Shown: one piece after another, positions 1 to 9,675 of the stretch
How the letters are laid out: every line of letters starts with the position of its first letter
Position numbering within the stretch: the first letter of the stretch is position 1
The notes under the pieces: model-generated
What the model saw: the letters and a program-made list of their open reading frames with translations, nothing else
The model's database searches: none
What the model was told of the DNA's origin: nothing
Position numbers and translations under genes: made by a program
NCBI RefSeq assembly: GCF_039372665.1
Contig: NZ_CP134994.1
Coordinates: forward strand, 124,001-188,000
Length of the DNA: 64,000 bases
Reading direction: 5' to 3'
Origin: Buchnera aphidicola (Ceratovacuna keduensis)
GTDB taxonomy: Bacteria; Pseudomonadota; Gammaproteobacteria; Enterobacterales; Enterobacteriaceae

Positions 1-1067
1 CTGATGAAATGGAACCTGGTACATATAAAGATAGATTTTTAATGGAAAAAATACCTCATTTACTTTTAGAAGGAATATTGTTAAGTGCTTATGCTATTCA
101 AGCATCTTGTAGTTATATATTTTTGAGAGAAGAATATTTTCTTTCAAAATTTTTATTAGAAAAATCTATATTAGAAGCAAAAGAAAAAAGATATATAGGT
201 AAAAATATATTAAATAGTGGTTTTAACATAGAAATTTTTATACATACAGGAGCTGGTAGATATATATGCGGAGAAGAAACTGCATTAATAAATTCTTTGG
301 AAGGCAAAAGACCTAATCCTAGATCAAAACCTCCATTTCCATCTCAGTCAGGATTGTGGAATAAACCTACATGTGTGAATAATGTAGAAACTTTGTCAAA
401 TGTTCCTGCAATAATACTTAATGGATATAAATGGTATAAAAATATTTCAAAAAATAATGATACCGGTACTAAATTAATGGGATTTTCTGGAAAAGTAAAA
501 AAACCTGGACTTTGGGAATTGCCATTTGGAACAACATCTAGAGAAATATTAGAAGATTATGCAGGAGGCATGAAAGATGGATATAATTTAAAAGCTTGGT
601 TTCCAGGAGGAGCTGGAACTGGAATATTAACTAAACATTATTTAGATATATCAATGGATTTTAATAGTTTAAATTTAGTAGGAAGTAGATTAGGAACTGG
701 AATTTGTATAGCTGTAGACAATAAGATTAATATAGTATCTTTATTATTAAATATAGAAATTTTTTTTTCTAGAGAATCTTGTGGATGGTGTACTCCATGT
801 AGAGAAGGTTTACCTTGGTCAGTAAAAATATTAAAAGATTTAAAAAATAAAAAAGGTAGAATCGGTGACATTGAAATATTAGAAGAAATATGTAAAAATT
901 TAAGTATAGGTAAAACTTTTTGTGCTTTTGCTCCTGGAGCTATAAGTCCTTTATATAATGCTATTAAATATTTTAGAAAAGAATTTGAAAATGGAATAGA
1001 TTTTAATTTACCTATTATTAAAAATAAAGTGTTTGGAATTCAGTCAAACAATTTAAATAATATATAA
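1..1067 (+). CDS. nuoF: NADH-quinone oxidoreductase subunit F (partial, 5' end outside window)
   Basis: This is the NADH- and FMN-binding subunit of respiratory complex I, which passes electrons from NADH to the chain of iron-sulfur clusters in NuoG. The frame is open through position 3 and reads [11 protein letters not shown], which is internal to NuoF, so the methionine at 9 is not the start and about 90 N-terminal residues, including the glycine-rich FMN loop, lie outside the window. The 4Fe-4S (N3) ligands are visible in [12 protein letters not shown] (around 771-810) and in KTFCAFAPG (around 913-940). The flavin-domain segment [14 protein letters not shown] is also present. It is the first visible gene of the nuo operon and is followed by nuoG after 35 bases. 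Confidence 0.97.
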   Translation, partial: DEMEPGTYKDRFLMEKIPHLLLEGILLSAYAIQASCSYIFLREEYFLSKFLLEKSILEAKEKRYIGKNILNSGFNIEIFIHTGAGRYICGEETALINSLEGKRPNPRSKPPFPSQSGLWNKPTCVNNVETLSNVPAIILNGYKWYKNISKNNDTGTKLMGFSGKVKKPGLWELPFGTTSREILEDYAGGMKDGYNLKAWFPGGAGTGILTKHYLDISMDFNSLNLVGSRLGTGICIAVDNKINIVSLLLNIEIFFSRESCGWCTPCREGLPWSVKILKDLKNKKGRIGDIEILEEICKNLSIGKTFCAFAPGAISPLYNAIKYFRKEFENGIDFNLPIIKNKVFGIQSNNLNNI

Positions 1068-1102
1068 GTTTAATTTTATTATTTTTTTGGATATAAAATA
1101 TA

Positions 1103-3820
1103 ATGGTTACAATATTAATAGATAGAAAAAGATATGAAGTAGACTCATCAAAAAATATATTGCAAAATTGTCTTGAAAATAATGTTAATGTTCCATATTT
1201 TTGTTGGCATCCTTCTTTAGGAAGTGTGGGTTCTTGTAGACAATGTGCTATAAAACATAAATTTATAGATTTTAATGGAATTGTTCAAACTAAAATAATA
1301 ATGTCATGTATGTCCAAACCTGAAAAAAATATGGAAATTTATGTACATGAAGATGATGAAGTAAATAAATTTAGAAAAAGTATTGTTGAAATGTTAATGT
1401 TACATCATCCTCATGATTGTCCTATATGTCCAGAAGGAGGAAATTGCCATTTACAAGATATTACAGTTGTTTCAAATCACAATATTAGAAGATATAGATA
1501 TAAAAAAAGAATATATAAAAATCAATATTTAGGAAGATTTATATCTCATGAAATGAATAGATGTATTTCTTGCTATAAATGCGTTAGATTTTATAAAGAT
1601 TATGCTGATGGAAAAGATTTTGATGTATATGGTTTATCTAATAATCTTTATTTTGGAAGAGTTAAAGATGGTGATTTAGAAAATGAGCATTCTGGAAATT
1701 TAATAGAAATTTGTCCTACTGGAGTTTTTACTGATAAATTACATAACAAAAATTATAGTAGAAAAATTGATATGAGTCATACACCTAGTATATGTAATTT
1801 TTGTAGTGTTGGATGTAACATAATAGGTAGTGAAAGACTAGGAATATTTAGAAAAGTAGAAAATAGATATCATGGTGATATAAATGGTCATTTTATTTGT
1901 GATTTAGGAAGATTTGGTCATCAATTTATTAATAAAAAAAATGTTCCATTATATCCATTTTTATTAAAAAAAAATAAAAGATTAAAATTAAGTAAAAAAC
2001 AAGCTATAAAAGAAGCTAAAAACATTTTAAAAAAATCAAAAATAATATTAGGTATAGGATCTTATAGGTCTAATATAGAAAATAATTTTGCTTTATTAAA
2101 TTTTGTAGGAAAAAAAAATTTTTCTAATGGAATGATTGAAAAAGAAAGTGAATGTAATAATATTATAGTAAATTTTTTAAAAAAAAATTGTACTAATATA
2201 CCTACATTAAAAGAAATAGAAAATTATGATGCTTCAATAATTATAGGTCAAGATATTACTATTACAGCTCCTAGAATGTCTTTGTCCATTAGACAATCTG
2301 CAAAAAATCAAATTAATAATAAAAATTTTGATTTTAAAAAAATATGCAATTTTTTAAAAATTTCTTCTAAAAATAAAATTTTTAATAAAATTAATAGCTC
2401 TATTTTTATATTAAGTAATGATTATACTAAATTAGATGATATTTCTAAAATAAATTATTATAGCGATTATGAAAATCAATCTAAATTTTTATTTTTTTTA
2501 GAAAAAGTTATTAGTAATAAAAAAATTGAAAAATGTGATTTTTTTACTTCTAAAAAAGAAAAAATTTTATATATTTCTGAAATATTAAAAAAATGTAAAA
2601 AACCTTTAATAATATTGAGTTTTCATGATAATAATTTAAATTTAATAAAATCTTGTATAAATTTAATAGATTCTTTAAAAAGAATAAATTCTAATTTAGG
2701 AAGTATTTTTTTAACTTCAGGACCTAATAGTATTAGTACTTCTATTATGAGTAATATTTCATTAGAAAAAATTTTAAAAAAAGCATATGAAGAAAAAAAT
2801 GTTTCTATAATTTTGATGGAAAATGATTTATATAGATTAATATCAAAAAATATTATAGAAAAAATTTTAAAAAAAGATAATAAAATAATAGTATTAGATC
2901 ATTTAAATACAGATAGTATGAAAAGTTTTAATTTGTCATTACCTGTTAACAGTTTTTTAGAAAGTACTGGTACTATAGTAAATTATGAAGCTAGATCACA
3001 AAGATATTTTAAAATACTTGATAAAAAACAATATAATAAATTATCTTTAAGAATGGATAGTTGGAAATGGATAAGCAAAATATATTATGAAATTAATAAA
3101 AAAAAATTTAAATGTAGTAGTTTAGAAAATATAATAAATTTATGTTTAAATAAAATTCCTGATTTTGAAGGAATACAAAATTCTTCTCCTAGATCTAATT
3201 TTAGAATAATTGGACAAAAAATACCAAGATATCCTAATAGAGCAAGTGGTAGAACAGTATTAAGAAATAGTAAAAAAGATTTTAAAAAAAATGTTATATA
3301 TGATTCAGAAACCATGTTTTCCATGTCTATGGAAGGACATCACAATTTTAATAATAAAATAAGTCATATACCTTTTGTTTGGAACCCTGGAATAAATTCT
3401 TCTCAAGCTTGGAATAATATTTCTAAAAAAAATTTTTTTTCTGGAAAAAAATTGTTTAAATTTATTAAAAAGAAAAATATTAAGAAAAATAAAATATCTT
3501 TTTATAAAAGTTTTAATAAAAATGAATTAATTGTAACTAGATATATTTCTTTGTTTTCATGTGATGAAATATCACAATTTTATAAAAATTTTGTAAAAGA
3601 AGATGAATTTATACCTGGTTTCGTAAATTTAAAATATGCAAATTTTTTAAAATTAAAAAAAGGTAGTATATTATTATTTAGGTTTAATTCTAAAAATTTT
3701 AAAATTATAATATATTTTTCAAAATTTTTAAAATATGGTTACATTTCTTTACCAATAGGATCATTTAAAATTCCATTGTTTTTAAATGGTTATAAGATAA
3801 AAAAATTCAAAATAATATAA
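1103..3820 (+). CDS. nuoG: NADH-quinone oxidoreductase subunit G
   Basis: This is the large iron-sulfur subunit of complex I, 905 residues against about 908 in E. coli. The N-terminal 2Fe-2S ligands are Cys34, Cys45, Cys48 and Cys69 (PYFCWHP, GSCRQC, MSCM). The HxxxC and CxxC set in HHPHDCPICPEGGNC, the RCISCYKC/EICPTG ligands and the extra cluster site ICNFCSVGCN...FICD are all kept, so every cluster site of the enterobacterial protein appears intact. The C-terminal molybdopterin-oxidoreductase-like half is heavily diverged into Lys/Asn/Ile-rich sequence but keeps full length. It is transcribed with nuoF upstream and nuoH downstream. Confidence 0.97.
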   Translation: MVTILIDRKRYEVDSSKNILQNCLENNVNVPYFCWHPSLGSVGSCRQCAIKHKFIDFNGIVQTKIIMSCMSKPEKNMEIYVHEDDEVNKFRKSIVEMLMLHHPHDCPICPEGGNCHLQDITVVSNHNIRRYRYKKRIYKNQYLGRFISHEMNRCISCYKCVRFYKDYADGKDFDVYGLSNNLYFGRVKDGDLENEHSGNLIEICPTGVFTDKLHNKNYSRKIDMSHTPSICNFCSVGCNIIGSERLGIFRKVENRYHGDINGHFICDLGRFGHQFINKKNVPLYPFLLKKNKRLKLSKKQAIKEAKNILKKSKIILGIGSYRSNIENNFALLNFVGKKNFSNGMIEKESECNNIIVNFLKKNCTNIPTLKEIENYDASIIIGQDITITAPRMSLSIRQSAKNQINNKNFDFKKICNFLKISSKNKIFNKINSSIFILSNDYTKLDDISKINYYSDYENQSKFLFFLEKVISNKKIEKCDFFTSKKEKILYISEILKKCKKPLIILSFHDNNLNLIKSCINLIDSLKRINSNLGSIFLTSGPNSISTSIMSNISLEKILKKAYEEKNVSIILMENDLYRLISKNIIEKILKKDNKIIVLDHLNTDSMKSFNLSLPVNSFLESTGTIVNYEARSQRYFKILDKKQYNKLSLRMDSWKWISKIYYEINKKKFKCSSLENIINLCLNKIPDFEGIQNSSPRSNFRIIGQKIPRYPNRASGRTVLRNSKKDFKKNVIYDSETMFSMSMEGHHNFNNKISHIPFVWNPGINSSQAWNNISKKNFFSGKKLFKFIKKKNIKKNKISFYKSFNKNELIVTRYISLFSCDEISQFYKNFVKEDEFIPGFVNLKYANFLKLKKGSILLFRFNSKNFKIIIYFSKFLKYGYISLPIGSFKIPLFLNGYKIKKFKII

Positions 3821-3850
3821 ATTTATTAATTAAGAAACAAAAAAAATATT

Positions 3851-4801
3851 ATGAATATTTTATTAAACTTTATAAGCGCTTTTTCTTTTGTTATTTTAAT
3901 AACTATGTTAGGAGCTTTTTTAAGTATATTAGAAAGAAAAGTTTTAGCTATATTACAGAATAGATGTGGTCCTAATAGAGTTGGTTGGTTTGGTAGTTTA
4001 CAAATTTTAGCTGATATGATAAAAATATTTTTCAAAGAAGATTGGATACCTCCATTTAGCAAAAAATTTATATTTTTCATATCTCCAATAATTGCATTTT
4101 GTATATCATTATTTATGTTTTTTATAATTCCTTTTTATAATAAATGTAATATATTAAATATAAACATAGGAATATTATTTTTTTTAATGTTAGTTAGTTT
4201 AACTATGTATTCTACTATTTTATCTGGAATATCTAGTGGTAATAAATATTCTTTATTAGGATCTATAAGATCTATTTCTCAAATTATAAGTTATGAAATT
4301 TTTTTAGGAATATCATTAATGTCTATAATTATAAAATCTAATTCTTACAACATTAATGATATTATAATAAGTCAAAAATATGTTTGGAACATTATTCCAC
4401 AATTTTTAAATTTTTTAGTTTTTTTTATAGCTAGTTTAGCGATCTGTCATAGACATCCTTTTGATCAACCAGAATCTGAACAAGAAATATCTGATGGATA
4501 TCGTATAGAATATTCTGGTATGAAATTTGGAATGTTTTTTATTTCTGAATATATATCAATTTTTTCTGTTTCAGCATTTATTGCATGTATATTTTTTGGA
4601 GGATATTTAGGAATTAATAATTTTCCTATATCTTGTATAATTTTAAAAACTTTCATCTTAGTATTTTTATTTATATTAGTTAGAGCATCTATTCCTAGAC
4701 CTCGATATGATAAAATAATTTCTTTTGGATGGAAATTTTGTTTTCCTGTTTCATTATTAAATTTATTTGGTACTACACTTTTTGTTTTAATATATAATTG
4801 A
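3851..4801 (+). CDS. nuoH: NADH-quinone oxidoreductase subunit H
   Basis: This membrane subunit of complex I forms the quinone-binding chamber at the junction with the peripheral arm. It has 316 residues (E. coli 325) with about eight hydrophobic segments. The family signatures ERKVLAILQNRCGPNRVG near residue 28 and DQPESEQEISDGYRIEYSG near residue 208 are clear, including the acidic cytoplasmic loop thought to couple quinone reduction to proton transfer. The start ATG follows nuoG by 30 bases and nuoI follows after 12 bases, which fits one operon. Confidence 0.97.
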   Translation: MNILLNFISAFSFVILITMLGAFLSILERKVLAILQNRCGPNRVGWFGSLQILADMIKIFFKEDWIPPFSKKFIFFISPIIAFCISLFMFFIIPFYNKCNILNINIGILFFLMLVSLTMYSTILSGISSGNKYSLLGSIRSISQIISYEIFLGISLMSIIIKSNSYNINDIIISQKYVWNIIPQFLNFLVFFIASLAICHRHPFDQPESEQEISDGYRIEYSGMKFGMFFISEYISIFSVSAFIACIFFGGYLGINNFPISCIILKTFILVFLFILVRASIPRPRYDKIISFGWKFCFPVSLLNLFGTTLFVLIYN

Positions 4802-4813
4802 AAAGGAATGTTT

Positions 4814-5359
4814 ATGTTATTTTTAAAAAATATTTTATATGGTTTTTTTTCTCAAATAAGAAGTATGTTTTTTACTTTTATAAATATTTTTTGTAAAAGT
4901 GAAACTGTTATGTACCCGGAAGAAAAAACAAAATTGTTTCCTAGATATAGAGGAAGAATAGTTTTAACAAAAGATAAAGATGGTTATGAAAGATGTGTTG
5001 CATGTAATCTTTGTGCTTCTGTATGTCCTTCTAGTTGCATAATTTTGCAACAAAAAAAAGATAAAAATGGAAGAAGTTATCCAAAATTTTTTAAAATAGA
5101 TTTTTCTAGATGTATTTTTTGTGGTTTATGTGAAGAAGCTTGCCCTACTGCAGCAATACAACTTTTACCAGATTTTGAATTATCTGATTACAAAAAAAAG
5201 GATTTGATATATGAAAAAGAAGATTTAATAATTTCTAATCAAGGAAAATATTTAGATTATGATTTTTATTCAGTTTCTGGTGTTAAAATAAAAAATAAAA
5301 ATTTTTCTAAAAATAATAATTCTATAAATCATGTAGATACAAAAAAAATATTACCTTAA
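4814..5359 (+). CDS. nuoI: NADH-quinone oxidoreductase subunit I
   Basis: This is the TYKY-type subunit of complex I carrying two 4Fe-4S clusters that deliver electrons to the quinone site. Both ferredoxin motifs are present: [15 protein letters not shown] and [15 protein letters not shown] chose the ATG at 4814 rather than 4808: the SD sequence AGGA at 4804-4807 touches the first ATG but lies six bases before the second. The resulting 181 residues also match the E. coli length of 180. An N-terminal amphipathic stretch precedes the conserved MYPEE segment. It sits between nuoH and nuoJ. Confidence 0.95.
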   Translation: MLFLKNILYGFFSQIRSMFFTFINIFCKSETVMYPEEKTKLFPRYRGRIVLTKDKDGYERCVACNLCASVCPSSCIILQQKKDKNGRSYPKFFKIDFSRCIFCGLCEEACPTAAIQLLPDFELSDYKKKDLIYEKEDLIISNQGKYLDYDFYSVSGVKIKNKNFSKNNNSINHVDTKKILP

Positions 5360-5379
5360 TAAAAATTAGGAACTTTAAT

Positions 5380-5880
5380 ATGCAATTTATATTTTTTTTA
5401 TCTAGTTTTACTTTATTAATTTCTATATTGTTTATAATTTTTGTAAATGATTTATTATATTCAACATTATTATTAATAATTTCATTTTTATCAACTTCTG
5501 TAATATTTTTTTTATTAGGTTCATATTTAGCTGGATTTTTTCAAGTTATTATTTATTCTGGAGCAATTTTATTATTATTTGTTTTTATAATAATGATGAT
5601 TGATAAAAAAGATAATTTTTTTATAATTAATTTAGATATTAAGAATTTTATTAATTTTTTTTTATTATTTTTAGTTTCAAGTATCTTTTTTATAGATATA
5701 ACATATTCAGTTTTAAAATATTTTAATATCACACAACTTTCTGAAATAGTTGATATGAAAAGAGTTGGAAAAATCTTATTTTCAGATTATTTTTTTGTGG
5801 TTGAATTGTCTTCTATGCTGTTATTAGAATCGTTAATTATATCTTTTTATCTCAATAAAAATTATAAAGATATTAAATAA
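5380..5880 (+). CDS. nuoJ: NADH-quinone oxidoreductase subunit J
   Basis: This is a small antiporter-module membrane subunit of complex I, 166 residues (E. coli 184), with about five transmembrane segments. The conserved third helix region GFFQVIIYSGAILLLFVFIIMM is readable around residues 47-70. The start follows the SD AGGAA. The C-terminus is somewhat shorter than in E. coli. The position between nuoI and nuoK and the helix pattern make the call secure. Confidence 0.94.
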   Translation: MQFIFFLSSFTLLISILFIIFVNDLLYSTLLLIISFLSTSVIFFLLGSYLAGFFQVIIYSGAILLLFVFIIMMIDKKDNFFIINLDIKNFINFFLLFLVSSIFFIDITYSVLKYFNITQLSEIVDMKRVGKILFSDYFFVVELSSMLLLESLIISFYLNKNYKDIK

Positions 5881-5905
5881 TATATTTTTAATATAAAGGA
5901 TAGTT

Positions 5906-6208
5906 ATGATACCTATATTTTATTGTTTTATTTTATCTGTTTTAATTTTTTCATTAGGAACTTTAATTTTTTTTATAAAAAATAATCTTTTTTTAATGAT
6001 GATAGGTTTAGAAATTATGATCAATGCATGTTTATTGCTTTTTATAATTTCTGGTAATTATTGGAATAATGAAAGTGGACAAATAATTTATATATTTATA
6101 ATTACATCTTCTGCAGCTGAAGTTTGTGTAAGTTTATCATTATTATTAAAATTTTATAAAATTAATAATACATTAAATGTAAATTTATTAAGTGAGTTAA
6201 AAAAATGA
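5906..6208 (+). CDS. nuoK: NADH-quinone oxidoreductase subunit K
   Basis: This small membrane subunit of complex I (MrpC-like) has 100 residues, the same as E. coli, and three transmembrane helices. The two buried glutamates used in proton translocation are present in MIGLEIMINACLL (about residue 36) and SSAAEVCVSLS (about residue 72). SD AAGGA lies at 5896-5900. Its last codons overlap the start of nuoL by four bases (6205-6208), an ATGA-type junction that suggests translational coupling. Confidence 0.96.
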   Translation: MIPIFYCFILSVLIFSLGTLIFFIKNNLFLMMIGLEIMINACLLLFIISGNYWNNESGQIIYIFIITSSAAEVCVSLSLLLKFYKINNTLNVNLLSELKK

Positions 6209-8043
6209 ATATTATTCTTTTTACAATTTTCTTTCCTATAATAGGATTTTTTTTATTAACTTTTTTAAAAGATTTTTTTAACAAAAAAATTTTATTTTTT
6301 ATAGGTTTTTTTACTTTGTTAATTTCATTTTTAACTAGTTTATTTAGTTTTTATTTTTTTTATAAGTTAAAAAAACAATTTTTTGTATTTAATTTATGGA
6401 ATTTAATATCAATAGATAAATTTAAATTTAATGTTAGTTTTTTGTTAGATGAACTTTCATTATCTATGTTAATTATGATAACAGGAATAGGATTATTGAT
6501 ATATTTTTTTTCTTATTGGTATATGTATTTAGAAGAAGAAATAATAAAATTTTTTTCTTATATAAATTTGTTTATATCTAGTATGTCAATTTTAGTTTTA
6601 TCTGATAATTTTTTATTAATTTATTTTGGTTGGGAAAGTGTAGGTATTTGTTCTTATTTATTAGTAAGTTTTTATAATGATAATATTAAAAATATTTTTT
6701 ATTCTATGAAATCTTTTTTAATATCTAAGATAAGTGATATATTTTTTTTAATATCTATATTATTAATATATTGTTGTTTTAATACTTTTAATATACATGA
6801 AATATCAAATTTGTTGATTTCAAAAAAAATATATGAGAATTTATTTTTAATAAAATTAATATGTATATTCTTATTATTATCATCTTTGTCAAAATCTGCT
6901 CAATTTCCATTTCACACATGGCTTCCATGTGCAATGGTTGGGCCAACTCCAGCTTCTGCTTTAATACATTCTGCCACTATGGTAACTTCTGGTATATATT
7001 TAATATCTAGATCTAAAGATATTTTTTTAGCATATGATCAAATATTTTATTTAATATGTTGTATAAGTTCTTTTTCTATTATTTTAGGTAGTATATCTTC
7101 TATATTTAACAAAAATATAAAAAAGATATTGGCATATTCTACTATTAGTCAAATAGGATATATGTTTTTATCTATAGGAGTAAAATCTTGGTCTTGTGCT
7201 ATATTTCATTTAATTAGTCATGCAATTTTTAAATCTTTAATATTTATTTCTACTTGTTATATAGTTTTATATAATAAAAATGAACATAATATATTTAAAA
7301 TAAATTTCATTAAAAAAAAAAATTCTTTAGTATATTTTTCTTTTTTAATAGGTTTATTATCTTTAATGTCGTTTCCAATAATAAGTTTAGGTTTTTATAG
7401 TAAAGGAGAAATTTTATTTAAAATAATAGAATCAAAAAATTATTTGTTCTTTTTTATAGCACTTTTAGGATCAATTTTTACTATTATTTATTCAGCTAGA
7501 TTAATGTTTTATATATTATTTTTTAAAAAAAATTATTTAAAAAAAGATTTATATGAAAATTTTTTTCATGATATTCCAACATTAATTTTAATGTTTTTTT
7601 CCACTTTTTTAGGAATTTTTATAATTCCAGATTTATCAAATTTTTTTTCTGATTATTTTAAAATAAACAATTTTTATATTATTTTAGAATTTTTATTTAG
7701 TATAATTAATATTTTTACATTGTTTGTATATTATTTATTAATTAAAAAAAAAAATTTTTTTAAAAATTTATATTTTTTTAAAATTTTATATAATTGTTTA
7801 AAAAACATTTTTAGACAAGATTTATATTTTAAAAATTTTTATTTAATATTAGAGAATTTATATAATTATTTTTCTTATTTTTTATATAAAGATATCTTTA
7901 AATATTTTATTAATTTTATTTTATATATTATAAAGACTACTAATAAATTAATTTTAAAATTCCATTCTGGAAATTTAAAAACATATATATTAATATTTTT
8001 TTTAGTATCTAACTTATTTTATACATTAATATTGTTTATATAA
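6205..8043 (+). CDS. nuoL: NADH-quinone oxidoreductase subunit L
   Basis: This is the distal antiporter-like proton-pumping subunit of complex I, 612 residues (E. coli 613). Key residues are kept: the glutamate in FGWESVGICSYL, the lysine in SLSKSAQFPFHTWLP, the histidine in LIHSATMV and the lysine in GFYSKGEIL. The C-terminal lateral-helix region (about residues 510-580) is low-complexity Lys/Phe/Tyr/Asn and much diverged, but the final transmembrane helix that anchors it is still there. It overlaps nuoK by four bases. A 111-base A/T spacer with no gene separates it from nuoM. Confidence 0.97.
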   Translation: MNIILFTIFFPIIGFFLLTFLKDFFNKKILFFIGFFTLLISFLTSLFSFYFFYKLKKQFFVFNLWNLISIDKFKFNVSFLLDELSLSMLIMITGIGLLIYFFSYWYMYLEEEIIKFFSYINLFISSMSILVLSDNFLLIYFGWESVGICSYLLVSFYNDNIKNIFYSMKSFLISKISDIFFLISILLIYCCFNTFNIHEISNLLISKKIYENLFLIKLICIFLLLSSLSKSAQFPFHTWLPCAMVGPTPASALIHSATMVTSGIYLISRSKDIFLAYDQIFYLICCISSFSIILGSISSIFNKNIKKILAYSTISQIGYMFLSIGVKSWSCAIFHLISHAIFKSLIFISTCYIVLYNKNEHNIFKINFIKKKNSLVYFSFLIGLLSLMSFPIISLGFYSKGEILFKIIESKNYLFFFIALLGSIFTIIYSARLMFYILFFKKNYLKKDLYENFFHDIPTLILMFFSTFLGIFIIPDLSNFFSDYFKINNFYIILEFLFSIINIFTLFVYYLLIKKKNFFKNLYFFKILYNCLKNIFRQDLYFKNFYLILENLYNYFSYFLYKDIFKYFINFILYIIKTTNKLILKFHSGNLKTYILIFFLVSNLFYTLILFI

Positions 8044-8154
8044 TTTTTTAGTTTATTGTTAAAATTAACATTTATTTTTTTTTGTTTTATTTTAATTTAT
8101 TAATAATTTTAAATTTTTTAAAATTTATTATTATTTTTTATAAGGTAAAAAAAT

Positions 8155-9633
8155 ATGCTTCCTTTTCTTGTTGTTATTCCATTATTTGGAGGAATAATTT
8201 CATGGTTTTCACAAAAATTTAGTAATAAATTACCTAGATTTTTTGCTATAGTTTCTATAATATTAATGCTTTTAATAAATATTTTATTTTTTTTTAATGA
8301 TATTTTTCAAAAATTATTTTTTTTTAATAAAAATTTGTTTAATAACAATTTTTCTATAGTATGTATACGAAAATTAGGTATTAATTTTAGTCTTTATAAT
8401 GATAGATTTTCTTTATATATGATATTTTTAACAATTTTTTTAGGAATGGTTGTATTAATATTTTCTTATAATGAAAATTACAAAAGTCCTGGAAAATTTT
8501 ATTTAAATATATTATTTTTAATTTCTAATATAATAGGATCTTTTTTATCTACAAATTTATTTTTTTTCTTTTTATTTATAGAAATAATGATTTTTCCAAT
8601 TTGTTTTTTAAATATTTTTTGGGGAGATAATAAAATTAGAAAGAAAAATAATATAAATTATATAAAAAATTTTTTTATACATAGTCAAATTTCTTCTATG
8701 ATTATGTTACTTTCAATTTTATTATTAGTAAATTATTATCATACTATTAATGGAGTATGGACATTTGAATTTAATTTATTAAAAACAGTTTTTTTAAATA
8801 AAGATATAATAGAAAATTTTATTTTATATGGATTTTTGTTATCTTTTATTATAAAAATGCCTGTAGTTCCTTTTCATACTTGGCTTCCTAATACAATTTT
8901 ATATTCTCCAAAAGGAAATTCTGTAGATTTAATAGGCTTTTTGTCTAAAGTAGGAGTATATGGATTATTAAGATTTTTTATTCCAATTTCAGAAAATATA
9001 TTTCATAAAATTCAAATTTTTATGATTTTATTAGGTATCATAAATGTTTTTTATGGAACTTTTATGGCTAGTATAAAAAATAATTTAAAACATATTTTAT
9101 CATATATTAATATTTCACATTCAGGAATAATATTATTATCTATTTTTAATCTTAATAGTTTATCTTATGAAGGATTATTATTATATATTATTTCTAGTAC
9201 TATTTCTTCTTCTATGCTTTTTATATTGTCTAATAAAATATATAGTAAACTTAATACTTATAATTTGAAAAAAATGGGTGGTTTATGGAAAGTTTTAAAT
9301 TTTATTCCTGGATTTTTTCTGTTTTTTTCTTTATCTAATTTTGGTCTTCCTGGTACTGGTAATTTTATAAGTGAAATATTAATTTTTATAGGATTTTTTT
9401 TATCTTATCCTAAGATGTCTATATTTTTTACATTTAGTTTAATATTTTTTGCATTTTGTTCTTTAAAAATGTTTCATAGAATTTTTTATGGAAATTTAAA
9501 AAATTGTTTAAAAAATTTTGATTTAAATATTTTTGAAATATTATTAATTTTATTTTTTGCATTTTTATTAATTTTAATAGGATTGTTTCCAAATTTTATA
9601 TTTTATAAGTTTAATTTTTTAAATATTTTTTAA
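8155..9633 (+). CDS. nuoM: NADH-quinone oxidoreductase subunit M
   Basis: This is the middle antiporter-like proton pump of complex I, 492 residues (E. coli 509). It has about fourteen hydrophobic helices. The conserved glutamate in FLFIEIMIFP (near residue 143), the lysine in IIKMPVVPFHTWLP (near residue 234) and the lysine in GFLSKVGVYGLL are present. The N-terminus MLPFLVVIPLFGG matches the usual start, and AAGG lies just before it. It is part of the nuo operon between nuoL and nuoN. Confidence 0.97.
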   Translation: MLPFLVVIPLFGGIISWFSQKFSNKLPRFFAIVSIILMLLINILFFFNDIFQKLFFFNKNLFNNNFSIVCIRKLGINFSLYNDRFSLYMIFLTIFLGMVVLIFSYNENYKSPGKFYLNILFLISNIIGSFLSTNLFFFFLFIEIMIFPICFLNIFWGDNKIRKKNNINYIKNFFIHSQISSMIMLLSILLLVNYYHTINGVWTFEFNLLKTVFLNKDIIENFILYGFLLSFIIKMPVVPFHTWLPNTILYSPKGNSVDLIGFLSKVGVYGLLRFFIPISENIFHKIQIFMILLGIINVFYGTFMASIKNNLKHILSYINISHSGIILLSIFNLNSLSYEGLLLYIISSTISSSMLFILSNKIYSKLNTYNLKKMGGLWKVLNFIPGFFLFFSLSNFGLPGTGNFISEILIFIGFFLSYPKMSIFFTFSLIFFAFCSLKMFHRIFYGNLKNCLKNFDLNIFEILLILFFAFLLILIGLFPNFIFYKFNFLNIF

Positions 9634-9675
9634 ATTTATATTTCTTAAATTTATTAGAAAATAAGGAATTTTTAT